From assembly GCA_020632715.1 (NCBI GenBank), contig JACKFA010000006.1:1-64000 (forward strand): 64,000 nt of DNA, in the 5' to 3' direction. The translations under genes and the position numbers were made by a program. The notes beneath the pieces are model-generated. The model did no database searches and was not told where the DNA came from. It saw only the letters and a list, made by a program, of their open reading frames with translations. The stretch comes from Deltaproteobacteria bacterium. Lineage in GTDB: Bacteria; Myxococcota_A; UBA9042; PHBI01. Below, piece after piece: positions 18,548-27,955 of this stretch; within the stretch, counting starts at the first letter, position 1; the number at the start of each line of letters is the position of its first letter.

Positions 18548-21127
18548 TCAGCCGTCGCTCGGCGACGACGACGACGCCCCGCGCTTCTTCGCGCGCTCGA
18601 CGCGCACGTTCCCTGGGGCGCCGAGGTCGAGGACGAGGCGCGCGCGGGCGCCCTCGACGAGCCCCGGCATGAGGCGCGTCTCCCGCTTCCGGAAGAGGCG
18701 CTCGGCCTCGTCGTCCGGGACGCGGAAGCCGGCGTCGCCCTGCTCGAACCAGACGACGAGGTCGCAGCCCTCGCGGAAGCGGTCGCAGCCCCAGCCGCGG
18801 CGGCCCGCGATGATGTGGCCCCGGCCGCACTTCGGGCAGGTGGGGCGCGGATCGGGCGGCGGCTTCGGGGCGTTCGGGGCCCGCGGCGCCTTCGGGGCCC
18901 GCGCGCGTGGCTCCCGCGGCGCCTTCGCCCGCCGCTCCCGGGGGGCCGCGTCGGTCCCGCCGCCGCCGCCGCCGCTCGGGCCTTGCCCGAAGTCGAGCGC
19001 GACCTTGCCGTCGTCGCCGAGCACGAGCGCCGCCTGGAAGCGCTTCCCGGCCTTCGACTTGAACCCCTTCAGCACCATCGAGCGCCGCCGCGCGAGGAGC
19101 ACCTGCGCGAGCGCCGGCGACACCTTCTTCCCGGCGATGGTCTTCCAGATCACGAAGTCGCACGCGCGCCCCGACGCGCAGGAGTACGCCTTCCGCCCCT
19201 CCGTCACCGGCTGCCCGCAGAGGGGGCACACCCCGAGGGCCGGCTTCGCGGCGGCGTCCTCGGCCTTCGCCGCCGCCATCGCGGGTGGCTCCGCGAGGCG
19301 GAGCGCCCGCACGGTCTCCGTCGTGAACGCGACGATCTCCGCCATGAAGGCCGCGGCGTCGCCGCGCCCCTCGGCGAGGTCGGTGAGCGCCGCCTCCCAG
19401 CGCCCGGTGAGCTCCGCGGACGTGAGCGCCGGCACGGGGATCGCCCTCACGAGGAGCCGCCCCTGCGCGGTCGCGCGGAGGGTCTTCCCGTCGCGCTCGA
19501 CGTAGCTCCGCGCGAGCAGCGTCTCGATGATCGCGGCGCGGGTGGCCGGCGTGCCGAGCCCCGACGCCTTCATCGCGCGCTTGAGCTCCTCGTCGTCGAG
19601 GTCCTTCCCGGCGCCCTCCATCGCCGCGAGCAGCGTCGCCTCGCTGTAGCGCGGCGGCGCCTCCGTCGTGTGCTCGCTGACCGCGACCTCGACGGCCCGC
19701 GCGGGCTCCCCGACGGCGACCCGCGGGAGCGCCGCGTCCGCCGCCTGCTCGGCCGCCCGCTTCGGGGGCGGCGGCTCCGCGAGCTCCCACCCCTCGACGA
19801 GGCGCGTCGTCCCCCGGACCCGAAACGTGTGCACTGCACCATCGGCCTCGACCTCGATGTCGACCTTGGTAGAGGCGAACTCCGCGTGCGGCAGGAAGAC
19901 GGCGATTGTGCGGCGCACAACGAGCTCGTAGACGCGCCGCTGGTCGCCGTCGAGGCGCTCGAGCGGCGGGAGCTTCCCGGTCGGGAGGATGGCGTGGTGG
20001 TCGCCGACCTCGGCCGGGTTCACGATGCGCCGCGTCGGGCGCGGGCCGCCGGCGATCGCGGCGCTCGCGAGGGCGCTCCAGGGCGAGCTCTGGAGGGCGC
20101 CGAGGACGGCCGGGAGCTTCGCCGCGACGTCGGCGGTCAGGAAGCGCGAGTCGGTGCGCGGGTAGGTGAGCGCCTTGTGCTGCTCGTAGAGGGCCTGCGC
20201 GGCGGCGAGCGTGCGCTTCGCGGAGAGGCCGAAGCGGCGGTTCGCGTCCTTCTGGAGGGTCGTGAGGTCGTAGAGCGGCGGCGGCGGGCGCGAGCTCTTC
20301 TTCTCCTCGACGTCGCTGACGCGGCCGACCCGCCCGCGCACCGCGTCCGCGATGTGCGTGGCGCGCGCGCGGTCGTCGAGGCGGTCCTTGCCGTCGGCGT
20401 CGACCCAGCCGGCCTCGAGCTCGCGGTCGCCGCTGAGCGCGAAGCGGCCCTTCACGCGGAAGAAGGGCTCGGGGACGAACGCGTCGATGGCGTCCTCGCG
20501 CGCGGTCAGGAGCGCGAGGGTGGGGGTCTGGACGCGGCCGACGGAGAGCAGCGTCTCGCGCGCGCCGCCGCGGCGCCCGAGGAGGGTCATGGCGCGCGTG
20601 GCGTTCAAGCCGACGAGCCAGTCGGCCTCGGCGCGGCAGCGGGCGGCGGCGGCGAGGCGGTCGAAGTCGCGCGCGGCGCGGAGGTGGGCGAAGCCGTCCT
20701 TGATGGCGCGGTCGGTGAGCGAGGCTATCCAGAGGCGCGACTCGCGCGGGCCGCGGCCGCTCGGGCGCACGGCGTCCCAGATCCAGCGGAAGATGAGCTC
20801 CCCCTCGCGCCCGGCGTCGCAGGCGTTCACGACGTGCTCGACGTCGCGGTCGCGGGCGAGGCGGCGGAGGACGGCGAGCTGCTTCGCGGCGCCCTTCCGC
20901 GGGCGCGTCCGGAAGGCGTCGGGGACGATCGGGAGGGACTTCGTGGACCAGCTCTTCCAGGCGGGATCGTAGTCCTCCGGCTCGGCGAGCTCGAGGAGGT
21001 GCCCCACGGCCCAGCCGACGCGGTAGCCGCCCCCCTCGAGGTAGCCCTCGCCGCGCTGTCTGGCGCCGAGCACCCGCGCGATGTCGCGCGCGACGGACGG
21101 CTTCTCGGCGATGACCAGCGTGACCAC
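18548..21127 (-). CDS. topB: DNA topoisomerase III (type IA)
   Basis: An 859-residue type IA topoisomerase that relaxes and decatenates DNA through a 5'-phosphotyrosine. The TOPRIM motif (VIAEKPSVARDIARVL, then ACDAGREGELI with its acidic pair), LLSVGRVQTPTLALL, and the catalytic tyrosine in ALTYPRTDSRFL (Tyr322) are all present. The C-terminal third adds topoisomerase C-terminal repeats and two zinc-ribbon-like modules (CPLCGQP with a later CASGRAC, and CPKCGRGH with a later Cys pair), joined by an Ala/Pro/Arg-rich linker, making it longer than E. coli TopB (653). It ends convergently with hisC, 20 bases apart, and starts 45 bases after the last of three paralogous exported-protein genes. 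Confidence 0.93.
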   Translation of the reverse strand: MVTLVIAEKPSVARDIARVLGARQRGEGYLEGGGYRVGWAVGHLLELAEPEDYDPAWKSWSTKSLPIVPDAFRTRPRKGAAKQLAVLRRLARDRDVEHVVNACDAGREGELIFRWIWDAVRPSGRGPRESRLWIASLTDRAIKDGFAHLRAARDFDRLAAAARCRAEADWLVGLNATRAMTLLGRRGGARETLLSVGRVQTPTLALLTAREDAIDAFVPEPFFRVKGRFALSGDRELEAGWVDADGKDRLDDRARATHIADAVRGRVGRVSDVEEKKSSRPPPPLYDLTTLQKDANRRFGLSAKRTLAAAQALYEQHKALTYPRTDSRFLTADVAAKLPAVLGALQSSPWSALASAAIAGGPRPTRRIVNPAEVGDHHAILPTGKLPPLERLDGDQRRVYELVVRRTIAVFLPHAEFASTKVDIEVEADGAVHTFRVRGTTRLVEGWELAEPPPPKRAAEQAADAALPRVAVGEPARAVEVAVSEHTTEAPPRYSEATLLAAMEGAGKDLDDEELKRAMKASGLGTPATRAAIIETLLARSYVERDGKTLRATAQGRLLVRAIPVPALTSAELTGRWEAALTDLAEGRGDAAAFMAEIVAFTTETVRALRLAEPPAMAAAKAEDAAAKPALGVCPLCGQPVTEGRKAYSCASGRACDFVIWKTIAGKKVSPALAQVLLARRRSMVLKGFKSKAGKRFQAALVLGDDGKVALDFGQGPSGGGGGGTDAAPRERRAKAPREPRARAPKAPRAPNAPKPPPDPRPTCPKCGRGHIIAGRRGWGCDRFREGCDLVVWFEQGDAGFRVPDDEAERLFRKRETRLMPGLVEGARARLVLDLGAPGNVRVERAKKRGASSSSPSDG

Positions 21128-21172
21128 GCCCGAGAGCTACCACGCGACGCGCGCGGGCCCAACCCGTCGCCG

Positions 21173-22381
21173 TCAGGGCAGGCGCACGTGCTCCCAGACC
21201 GCGAGCCCGGCGCGGTGGACGACCGGGACGTGGCGCATGTCGGTGTAGACCGAGAGCGGCATCGCCGCGTCGAGCGCGGCCGGATCCTCGCGGTAGACGA
21301 CCGTCACCCCGGACGCCCCGAAGAAGCGCTTCTCCCAGACCGAGAGCAGCAGATCCGCCTCGCCCGCGAAGAGCTGGAAGCCCGCCGCCTGCTCCGTCGG
21401 GAGCGCCGGGTCGCGCCCCATCGCGCAGGGGCCCGCGCTCGGCGCCTCGAAGATCGCGCGCGCGTCCGGGAAGAGCGGGTTCACGAGGCGCCCGCGGAGC
21501 CGCCCGACCGTCGCCGCGGCGGCGTCCGCCGGGGAGAGCGCCGGCCCCCCGAGGTCGATCGGCGCTGCGTCTCCGGCCGCGAGGTCCGCGACGAAGACCA
21601 CCGTCACGACGTCGCCGAGCCCGCGCGGCGCCCGGTTCACGACGAACACGTCGTGGACGGCGTGCGGCCCGTCGTTCCGGAGGTGGAGCCCGTTCCGGCC
21701 GCGGAAGAACGCGAGCGGCACGCGCTCCGTCGTCGCGGCCTCGTAGAAGACGAAGCGCTCGGACTCCCCGCGCCCGTTGACCCAGAGCGCCTCGTCGAGG
21801 TCGCGCGCCGCGTCGACCCACGAGCCCGCGTCGACCTGCGCCGGCGCGGCCCACGGCGACCGCTCGAGGTCGAGCCGGTCCCACACGAGCTGCCGCGTCG
21901 GGTCCGACGGGAGGAGCCCCGCCGCCGCGCCGCGGAGCCGCGCGTCGCGCGCGATGAGGAGCTGCGCCTTCGCCGCGGCCGCGCCGGGGCCGTTCGCGAC
22001 CGCCGCCGCCCGCAGCGTGTCGACCGCCGGGTACCACGCCGACGCCGCCCCGTGCGCGAAGCCCACCTCGAGCGCGACCGGGATCGACGCGCGCTCCCCC
22101 TCCGCGGCGTAGAGGTGCACGACGGGCAGCTTCCGGACGCCGTTGTCGGCCGGGAGCCCCCGCACGGCGCCGCCCGGCCCGACGCGCGCGCGAGAGGACG
22201 GCGTGTGGAACCAGGCGGGCAGGGCGTCCGCGCCAGTCGCCGTCGCCCCGTCGGGCCCGAACACGTGCACCCCCCACTCGTGGAGGAGGAGCGGCGTCGC
22301 GCACCACATGTCGGCGCGCGCCTCGGCGCCGCCGAGCGCCGCGGCTGCCGCCGCGAGCGTCGCGAGGAGCGCTGGCCTCAC
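21173..22381 (-). CDS. Exported EWGVHVF-type protein, paralogue 3
   Basis: A 402-residue exported protein of a family I do not recognise, one of three tandem paralogues. GTG at 22381 gives a signal peptide (LLATLAAAAAALGGAEARA) and overlaps the upstream gene's stop codon by four bases, indicating translational coupling. Conserved blocks shared with the other two copies: MWCATPLLLHEWGVHVF, LPADNGVRKLPVVH, DPTRQLVWDRLDL, ALWVNGRGESERFVFYEA and the C-terminal DAAMPLSVYTDMRH ... GLAVWEHVRLP. It lacks the DCVMMRDP block seen in the others, having CAMGRDPALP instead. Likely periplasmic or surface; function unknown. Confidence 0.82.
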   Translation of the reverse strand: MRPALLATLAAAAAALGGAEARADMWCATPLLLHEWGVHVFGPDGATATGADALPAWFHTPSSRARVGPGGAVRGLPADNGVRKLPVVHLYAAEGERASIPVALEVGFAHGAASAWYPAVDTLRAAAVANGPGAAAAKAQLLIARDARLRGAAAGLLPSDPTRQLVWDRLDLERSPWAAPAQVDAGSWVDAARDLDEALWVNGRGESERFVFYEAATTERVPLAFFRGRNGLHLRNDGPHAVHDVFVVNRAPRGLGDVVTVVFVADLAAGDAAPIDLGGPALSPADAAAATVGRLRGRLVNPLFPDARAIFEAPSAGPCAMGRDPALPTEQAAGFQLFAGEADLLLSVWEKRFFGASGVTVVYREDPAALDAAMPLSVYTDMRHVPVVHRAGLAVWEHVRLP

Positions 22382-23601
22382 GGGAGCACCACGTGCTCCC
22401 AGACCGCGAGCCCGGCCCGGTTCAACACCACGAAGTTGAACATGTCCGTGTAGACCGAGATCGGCATCACCGCGTCGAGCAGGCGCTCGTCCTCGCGGTA
22501 GACGACGGTCGTGCCGTCCTGTCCGAAGAAGCGCGGGCCCCAGGCGTGGAGGATCGCCTCGACCTCGCTCGCGTAGAGGCGATAGCCCGCAGCCGCCTCC
22601 ACCGGCACCGCGGGGTCGCGCATCATGACGCAGTCGTCGTGGTCCCAGCGGTAGTCCTTCGGCGCCGCCGGGGTCTTCGGGTCGACGAGCCAGCGCCGGA
22701 GCTGCCCCGCGGTCGCCGCCTCGACGTCGGCGGGCGCGACGAGGTGGTCCTCGACGAGGAACCCCGCGCTCTTCCCGGCCGGGATCATCGGCGCCGCGAA
22801 CACGTAGACCCGCCCCGCCTCGCGGTGCACGAAGAGCACGTCGTGGACGGCGTGCGCGCCGCGGTTCACGAGCACGTAGTGGCGCCGCCCCGGGCCGAAG
22901 GTGTCGCCGCGGCCGAGCGCGAGCGGCGTCTTCTCGGCCGTGTCGGCCTCGTAGAACGCGAAGCGCTCGGACTCCCCGCGCGCGTTGACCCAGAGCGCGT
23001 CGCCGAAGCCGCGCACCTCGTCGACCCAGGCGGCGCCGCCGCTCGCGGCGGGCTTCGCGACGGGCGCCCGGGTCAGCTCGAGCCGGTCCCACACGAGCTG
23101 CCGCGTCGGATCCGGCGGGAGCGCGCCGAGCTTCGGGTCGTACCTCCCCTCTCGCGCCGCGCGCGCCGCGAGCAGCGCCTGCCGCCCCGCGACCGCCGCC
23201 GGCCCGTTCGCGCGCACCGCCGGCTCGAGGCGGTCGACCTCCGGGAACCAGGCCGAGGCGGCGCCGTCGCGGAAGCCGACCTCGAGGCCGACCGGGATCG
23301 GCGAGGACAGGCTCCCCGCCGAGTAGAAGTGCACGACCGGCAGGGTGCGCACGCCGTTGTCCGCCGGGAGCCCGCGCACGGGCCCGGCCGGGGCCCCGCC
23401 GCGCCGCTGCGACGGCCTGTGGAAGTAGCCGGGCAGCGGGTCGACCTTCGCCGGCGCGCCGTCGCTCGCGAAGACGTGCACGCCCCACTCGTGGACCCAG
23501 AGCGGGTAGGCGCACCACGACTCGGCGCGCGCGGCCGGCGCCGCGAGCGGCACGGCGAGGGCGAGGGCGAGGAGGGCGAGCAGCGAGCGTGGTGAGCGCA
23601 T
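22378..23601 (-). CDS. Exported EWGVHVF-type protein, paralogue 2
   Basis: A 407-residue exported protein with a Sec signal (MRSPRSLLALLALALAVP then APAARA). The mature protein begins SWCAYPLWVHEWGVHVFASD. It shares with its neighbours DPTRQLVWDRLEL, ALWVNARGESERFAFYEAD, HDDCVMMRDPAVPVEAAAGY and TTVVYREDERLLDAVMPISV. The conserved Cys near the mature N-terminus and the Cys in DCVMMRDP may form a disulfide. It starts 33 bases after paralogue 1 stops and overlaps paralogue 3, so the three are one transcription unit. No domain recognised. Confidence 0.83.
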   Translation of the reverse strand: MRSPRSLLALLALALAVPLAAPAARAESWCAYPLWVHEWGVHVFASDGAPAKVDPLPGYFHRPSQRRGGAPAGPVRGLPADNGVRTLPVVHFYSAGSLSSPIPVGLEVGFRDGAASAWFPEVDRLEPAVRANGPAAVAGRQALLAARAAREGRYDPKLGALPPDPTRQLVWDRLELTRAPVAKPAASGGAAWVDEVRGFGDALWVNARGESERFAFYEADTAEKTPLALGRGDTFGPGRRHYVLVNRGAHAVHDVLFVHREAGRVYVFAAPMIPAGKSAGFLVEDHLVAPADVEAATAGQLRRWLVDPKTPAAPKDYRWDHDDCVMMRDPAVPVEAAAGYRLYASEVEAILHAWGPRFFGQDGTTVVYREDERLLDAVMPISVYTDMFNFVVLNRAGLAVWEHVVLP

Positions 23602-23634
23602 GGCGGGTGGTCTCCGGGCGAGGCGCGGGCGCCG

Positions 23635-24834
23635 TCAGGGGAGGGCGACGTGCTCGACGAGGCCGAGCCCGAGCCGGTGGAGGACGACGAAGTGGCGCAT
23701 GTCGGTGTAGACCGAGAGCGGCATCGCGGCGTCGAGGGCGGCGGTGTCCTCGCGGTAGGCGAGGGTGGTGCCGTCGGCGCCGTAGAGGCGCGGCCCCCAG
23801 GTCGCGAGCACGAGGTCGACCTCGGCGCGGTAGAGGCGGTGGTCCGCGGCGGCCTCCACGGGGACGGCCGGGTCGCGCATCATGACGCAGTGGTCGAAGT
23901 CCCAGCTCCAGGCCATGTCGGGCTTCGGGTCCGCGGGGTCGACCCAGGCGGCGCGCGCCTGCGCCTCGGCGGCGGCGCGCGGGTCGGCCGCGGCGAAGTC
24001 GTCGAGCACGAACGTCGCGCGGGCGCCCTTGTCGAGGCGCGCGAACGTCACGAGGAAGGCGCGCCCGCCCTCGCGGTGGACGAGCGTCACGTCGTGGAGC
24101 GTGGCGGCGCCGGTGTTCTCGAGGACGAGCTCGCGGCGGGCGGCGGTCCAGCGCGGCCCGCGCGAGAGCGCGAGCGGCGCCTTCTCGGCGGTCTTCGCCT
24201 CGTAGAAGACGAAGCGCTCGCTCTCGCCGTGGGCCGTGGCCCAGAGGGCGCCGTCGAGGGCGCGCGCGCCGAGGACCCAGGCGGCGTCGGTCTTCCGCGG
24301 GGGCGCGGGCGCCGCCGCGGCGAGGTCGAGGCGCTCCCAGACGAGCTGCCGCGTGGGGTCCGCGGGGAGGACGCCGGGCGCGCGCTCCCCGGGCGGGACC
24401 TGGCGCGCCGCGAGGAGCGCCTCGCGCGCGGTGGCGGCGCCCTTCGAGTTGGCCTCGGCGGCCGGGCGCAGGGCGTCGACGTCCGGGTACCAGGCGGTGG
24501 CCGCGCCGTGGGCGAAGCCGACCTCGAGCCCGACGGCGACGTCGCCGCCGCCCGGGGTGTAGAAGTGGAGGACGGGCAGGTCGCGCTCGCCCGAGTCGCG
24601 CGGGAGGGCGCGGACGGGGGTCGCGCTCGTGCCGCCCGCGGTCGCGTGGTGGAACCAGGCGGGGAGCCCGCCGCCGGGCTTGGGCGCGCCGCCGCCGTCG
24701 AAGACCTGGACGCCCCACTCGTGGGCCCAGAGGGGGTAGGCGCACCAGGACTTGGCGCGGGCGGCGCCGGCGGGGGCGAGCAGCGCGAGGAGCGCGGCCG
24801 CGGCGAGGAGACGCGAGCGGAATGGAGCGACCAT
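23635..24834 (-). CDS. Exported EWGVHVF-type protein, paralogue 1
   Basis: A 399-residue exported protein, first gene of the tandem set. The signal peptide is MVAPFRSRLLAAAALLALLA ending GAARA, and the mature chain begins SWCAYPLWAHEWGVQVFDGG. Shared blocks are DPTRQLVWERLDL, ALWATAHGESERFVFYEA, DHCVMMRDPAVPVEAAADH and AALDAAMPLSVYTDMRHFV. Identity to paralogue 2 is highest in the C-terminal half. Its ATG is divergent from the next membrane-protein gene with 143 bases between starts, which must contain the promoter for the whole set and possibly topB. Confidence 0.83.
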   Translation of the reverse strand: MVAPFRSRLLAAAALLALLAPAGAARAKSWCAYPLWAHEWGVQVFDGGGAPKPGGGLPAWFHHATAGGTSATPVRALPRDSGERDLPVLHFYTPGGGDVAVGLEVGFAHGAATAWYPDVDALRPAAEANSKGAATAREALLAARQVPPGERAPGVLPADPTRQLVWERLDLAAAAPAPPRKTDAAWVLGARALDGALWATAHGESERFVFYEAKTAEKAPLALSRGPRWTAARRELVLENTGAATLHDVTLVHREGGRAFLVTFARLDKGARATFVLDDFAAADPRAAAEAQARAAWVDPADPKPDMAWSWDFDHCVMMRDPAVPVEAAADHRLYRAEVDLVLATWGPRLYGADGTTLAYREDTAALDAAMPLSVYTDMRHFVVLHRLGLGLVEHVALP

Positions 24835-24977
24835 GGTGCGAGGATACGCGCGAGCGGCGAAAAGGTTTCGAATTGCCGCGCGCGCCCCCCGCGCGGGCCG
24901 CGCGGCCGCGATTGACGCGCTCGCCGGACGCGGGGATAAGAGCGTTCGACTCCCTACATCCGGACCGAGGGGCCGCC

Positions 24978-26369
24978 ATGACCGACGTCACCCTCCGAGA
25001 TCGCGCCGAGCGGCGCGCGCTCGGGATCCTGACCTTCTTCGCCGCGACGATGCTCGCCACGGGCGCGATCCAGCTCGTGCTCGTGCTCACCGAGAAGGGC
25101 TTCGACGACCTCCGCTTCGTGTGGGACCTGATGCAGATCGTGTGGCGCGCGGCCATCATCGGCCTCGCGGCGGGCGCGGCGGCGTGGGGGCGGGCGACGC
25201 GCTCGCCGCTCGGGCTCGTCGCGACGGTGGGCATCGCGTTCATCGCGCTCGCGCCGGTGCTGAGCTTCGTCGGCGAGATCTTCGAGCTCGGGCGGGACCT
25301 GCGGGTCATCTTCGACGTGTCGCGGCTCGCCTACGGGGTCGGCTACGCGGCGCTCGCCGTGGGCGTCGCGACGAAGGTGCCGGGCGCGACGCGCGGGGCG
25401 GCGTCCGTGCTCGCGGGGATCGTGGCCGTCGCGGGCCTGCTCGCGGTCGGCGTCGGCGTGTTCCCGAAGGTCTTCGGCGGCGATCTCGTCGAGATCTTCG
25501 GGCAGTACGGCCCGCTCATCCGCGACGCGCTGCTGCTCGCGCTCCTCATCGTCGCGCGGTCGGCGGTGCGCGACGTCGCGCCGGGGCCGTTCTACGCCTC
25601 CGTGGAGGAGCAGTCGGCGCTGAAGGAGGCCCTCTCGGGCACGAACCTCTACCGCAACGGGCTCACCGTGAAGGTCTTCGCGGTGTTCGCGGGGATCCTG
25701 CTCGGCATCCTCGCGGCGGGCGCTCGCAGCGCCGGCTTCGGCGTCATCGTGCTGGTCCTCGTCGGCGGCGCGACGTTCGTCGGCGAGCTGATGATGTTCA
25801 TCGGGCTCGCCCGCTACCGCCGCCAGCCGCTCGGGACGGGCGGCGCCGTCGACGCGACGACGGGCTTCGTGGCCGCGGTGTTCTCGGTCATCATGGGTCT
25901 CGCGGCCATCGTCGGGCTCATCCTCGCGCTCTCGGATCGCCACATCGCGCGGCTCCTCATGGACCCCGACGTCACGGGCTACGCGACCGTCGCGGCGTTC
26001 CTCGGCCAGATCTTCCTCTTCACGTCGATCCGGCGCGTCGGGGCGTGGCTGCGGCAGCCGGCCATCGAGGCCGGCGGGCGCTCGCTCATCGTGCTCTTCT
26101 CGATCGTGACGGCGCTCCAGCTCCTGCGCGGCATGCCGTCGGTCATGAAGGCCCTCGGCGGGGCGGGCGCGCTGGTGCTCGGGCTCGGGATGCTGGTCCT
26201 CACGATCATCGCGCTCGTGCAGCTCTTCGGCGTCCTGCGCGAGCTGGCCGCGTCCCTCCACGAGCAGATCTTCATCGCGCCGTTCGACGGCCCGGAGCCC
26301 GCCGTGGCCCCTCGCGGTGTCGTGGCGGCGGCCGACGACGAGCCGAAGGTCTGGGACATCGACGGGTGA
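24978..26369 (+). CDS. Polytopic membrane protein of unknown function
   Basis: A 463-residue integral membrane protein with about ten to twelve hydrophobic segments, for example LGILTFFAATMLATGAIQLV, IIGLAAGAAAW, GIAFIALAPVLSFV, FAVFAGILLGILAAG and VLGLGMLVLTIIALVQLF. Loops are short; one central loop (RSAVRDVAPGPFYASVEEQS) is hydrophilic and the C-terminus (PKVWDIDG) is acidic. I do not recognise a transporter signature. ATG at 24978 is chosen over an earlier in-frame ATG because the hydrophobic body begins just after it. It converges on a CBS-Usp gene. Confidence 0.8.
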   Translation: MTDVTLRDRAERRALGILTFFAATMLATGAIQLVLVLTEKGFDDLRFVWDLMQIVWRAAIIGLAAGAAAWGRATRSPLGLVATVGIAFIALAPVLSFVGEIFELGRDLRVIFDVSRLAYGVGYAALAVGVATKVPGATRGAASVLAGIVAVAGLLAVGVGVFPKVFGGDLVEIFGQYGPLIRDALLLALLIVARSAVRDVAPGPFYASVEEQSALKEALSGTNLYRNGLTVKVFAVFAGILLGILAAGARSAGFGVIVLVLVGGATFVGELMMFIGLARYRRQPLGTGGAVDATTGFVAAVFSVIMGLAAIVGLILALSDRHIARLLMDPDVTGYATVAAFLGQIFLFTSIRRVGAWLRQPAIEAGGRSLIVLFSIVTALQLLRGMPSVMKALGGAGALVLGLGMLVLTIIALVQLFGVLRELAASLHEQIFIAPFDGPEPAVAPRGVVAAADDEPKVWDIDG

Positions 26370-26380
26370 CCGGTCGCGGA

Positions 26381-26397
26381 GCCCGCGGCGCGCGGGC
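26381..26397. terminator. GC hairpin between convergent genes
   Basis: Perfect inverted repeat GCCCGCG-GCG-CGCGGGC in the 37-base gap between two convergent stop codons. It could end transcripts from both sides, but no U-tract is present. Confidence 0.45.
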
Positions 26398-26406
26398 CCT
26401 GCGCCG

Positions 26407-27270
26407 TCAGGACTTCGAGAAGGGCGCCAGGATCCGCGCCCAGGTCTCGGGGAGATCCCCGCGGAGCACGAGCACCGGGCAGGGGCTGTTGCGCGTGACG
26501 TGCTCGGTGACGGAGCCGAGGAGGACGCGCTTCACGCCGTGGTGCTGGCGCGACGGCATCACGACGAGGCGGATGTCGGCGTCCTTCGCGTACTCGACGA
26601 TCTCGTCGGCGGCGTCGCCGAGGCGCACGACGAGCTTCGGGGCGCGCTCGAGCCCGAGGGCCGCGATGCGCCGGCCGAGGCCCTCGGTGGCCTGGCTCGC
26701 GCGCGACGGGCTGTCGACGCCGCCGAGGAAGGTCGGGATGAAGCCGGTCGGGACGCCCAGCACGTGGAGGGCGTGGATCTCGGCGCCGACGAAGAGGTTC
26801 GCGACGAGGCGGAGCGCGTCGAGTGCGAGGTCGTCGGGGCCGATGGGCACGAGGACGCTCTCGACGCCGAGGCCGGGGCCGATCTTGCTCGCGCCGACGT
26901 CGCTCGCGCGCACGACGTCGACGTAGCTGACGATGCCGACGAGGCTCCCGGCGTCGTCGACGACGGGCACCGCGCGGAGGCTGTTCGCGAGCATGCGGTC
27001 GGCGAGGGTCGCGACGGGGGTCGAGGGGGAGGCGGTGACGGCCTCGGCGCCGCTCAAGACGGCGGCGAGCGTCTGCTTCTCGGCCTTCGCGTCGTCGGCG
27101 AGGAGCGCCTTCAGGGAGCGGTCGGACACCATCCCGAGGAAGCGCCCGTCGGCGTCGACGACGGGGAGGTGGCGGAAGCCCTTGGCCGCCATGCGCCCGA
27201 GGGCCGCGGCGATGGTCTCGTCGGGAGCGGCCGTGACGGGGGTGGGGGTCATCACCTCGCTAGCGATCAT
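26407..27270 (-). CDS. CBS-domain and universal stress protein fusion
   Basis: A 287-residue cytoplasmic protein. Two CBS motifs come first (ASEVMTPTPVTAAPDETIAA ... FRHLPVVDADGRFLGMVSD, then AVTASPSTPVATLADRM ... RAVPVVDDAGSLVGIVSY), forming a likely Bateman module that binds adenine nucleotides. From about residue 135 a Usp domain follows (VESVLVPIGPDDLALDALRL ... LLGSVTEHVTRNSPCPVLVL), with the ATP-loop pattern G-x2-xx-G-SxTxHV. Such fusions sense energy charge or stress. The start at 27270 is preceded by a GAGGAGA Shine-Dalgarno; the longer upstream frame lacks one. It is divergent from the next gene. Confidence 0.92.
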   Translation of the reverse strand: MIASEVMTPTPVTAAPDETIAAALGRMAAKGFRHLPVVDADGRFLGMVSDRSLKALLADDAKAEKQTLAAVLSGAEAVTASPSTPVATLADRMLANSLRAVPVVDDAGSLVGIVSYVDVVRASDVGASKIGPGLGVESVLVPIGPDDLALDALRLVANLFVGAEIHALHVLGVPTGFIPTFLGGVDSPSRASQATEGLGRRIAALGLERAPKLVVRLGDAADEIVEYAKDADIRLVVMPSRQHHGVKRVLLGSVTEHVTRNSPCPVLVLRGDLPETWARILAPFSKS

Positions 27271-27358
27271 CGGGCGGTCTCTCCTCAGGGGGTACCCTTC
27301 AAGCGAAACACAGCGCGCGCCTTTGTCAACGGCGGCGCCGCGGGCTATATCGGCCGGC

Positions 27359-27955
27359 ATGTCGGAGGCCCCGTACGAGCCGAGCGCCGCCGAGCGCGAG
27401 CTGCTGCTCGTGCTCGCGGAGGAGCAGGAGCGCTGGGAGCGTGGTGAGTGGGACTCTCGCACGACGCTCTGGTCACGGGTGTCGTACCGCATGGGGAAGG
27501 CGCGCGACAAGCTGACGCCGACGCACATCCCCGGGAAATTCAACCTCGATCGCGTGTTCGAGGTGACGTTCCGGCGGCTCGTGCACCGGCTCTTCAAGCA
27601 GGGGCTCGTGCGGCTGCGGCCGATCGGCGACCAGGCCGAGGAGCGGCCGCGGCAGACGCTCGGCTACCGGGCGCACGAGGCGCGGACGCGCGACCTCTTC
27701 CTGACGGACGCGGGGAGGGCGCTCGCGGCGGCGCTGCGGCCGCCCGCGCCGGCGCCGCGCCCGGAGCCCGACGGCGAGGTCGGGAGGCAGGAGGCGCCTC
27801 GCCCGCAGCCCGACGGGGACGTGGGGAGGCAGGCGCCGCCGGTGTCCGCGCCGCGGCAGGAGGTCGCGGAGGTGGTGGTCGCGCGGCCGGAGGGCGCGAC
27901 GCGCCCGCGCGTGGCGAGGGCGGAGCGGCCGACGCGGGTCAGGCGGCGGTCGTGA
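27359..27955 (+). CDS. Hypothetical protein, possible winged-helix domain with Pro/Arg tail
   Basis: A 198-residue protein. Residues about 10-125 (AERELLLVLAEEQERWER ... FEVTFRRLVHRLFKQGLVRL ... RDLFLTDAGRALAAAL) have the helix-helix-wing pattern seen in winged-helix DNA-binding proteins, ending in the LTDAGRALA phrase common to MarR/PadR-like domains, but I cannot assign a family. The C-terminal third is disordered and Pro/Glu/Arg-rich with two near-identical copies of PDGEVGRQ / PDGDVGRQ and a basic end (RPTRVRRRS). No signal peptide. Function unknown. Confidence 0.7.
   Translation: MSEAPYEPSAAERELLLVLAEEQERWERGEWDSRTTLWSRVSYRMGKARDKLTPTHIPGKFNLDRVFEVTFRRLVHRLFKQGLVRLRPIGDQAEERPRQTLGYRAHEARTRDLFLTDAGRALAAALRPPAPAPRPEPDGEVGRQEAPRPQPDGDVGRQAPPVSAPRQEVAEVVVARPEGATRPRVARAERPTRVRRRS

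Noticed and set aside
16827..22307. 1826-codon minus-strand open frame
   Set aside because: It crosses several well-supported genes in another frame and has Arg/Ala-rich composition typical of high-GC shadow frames.
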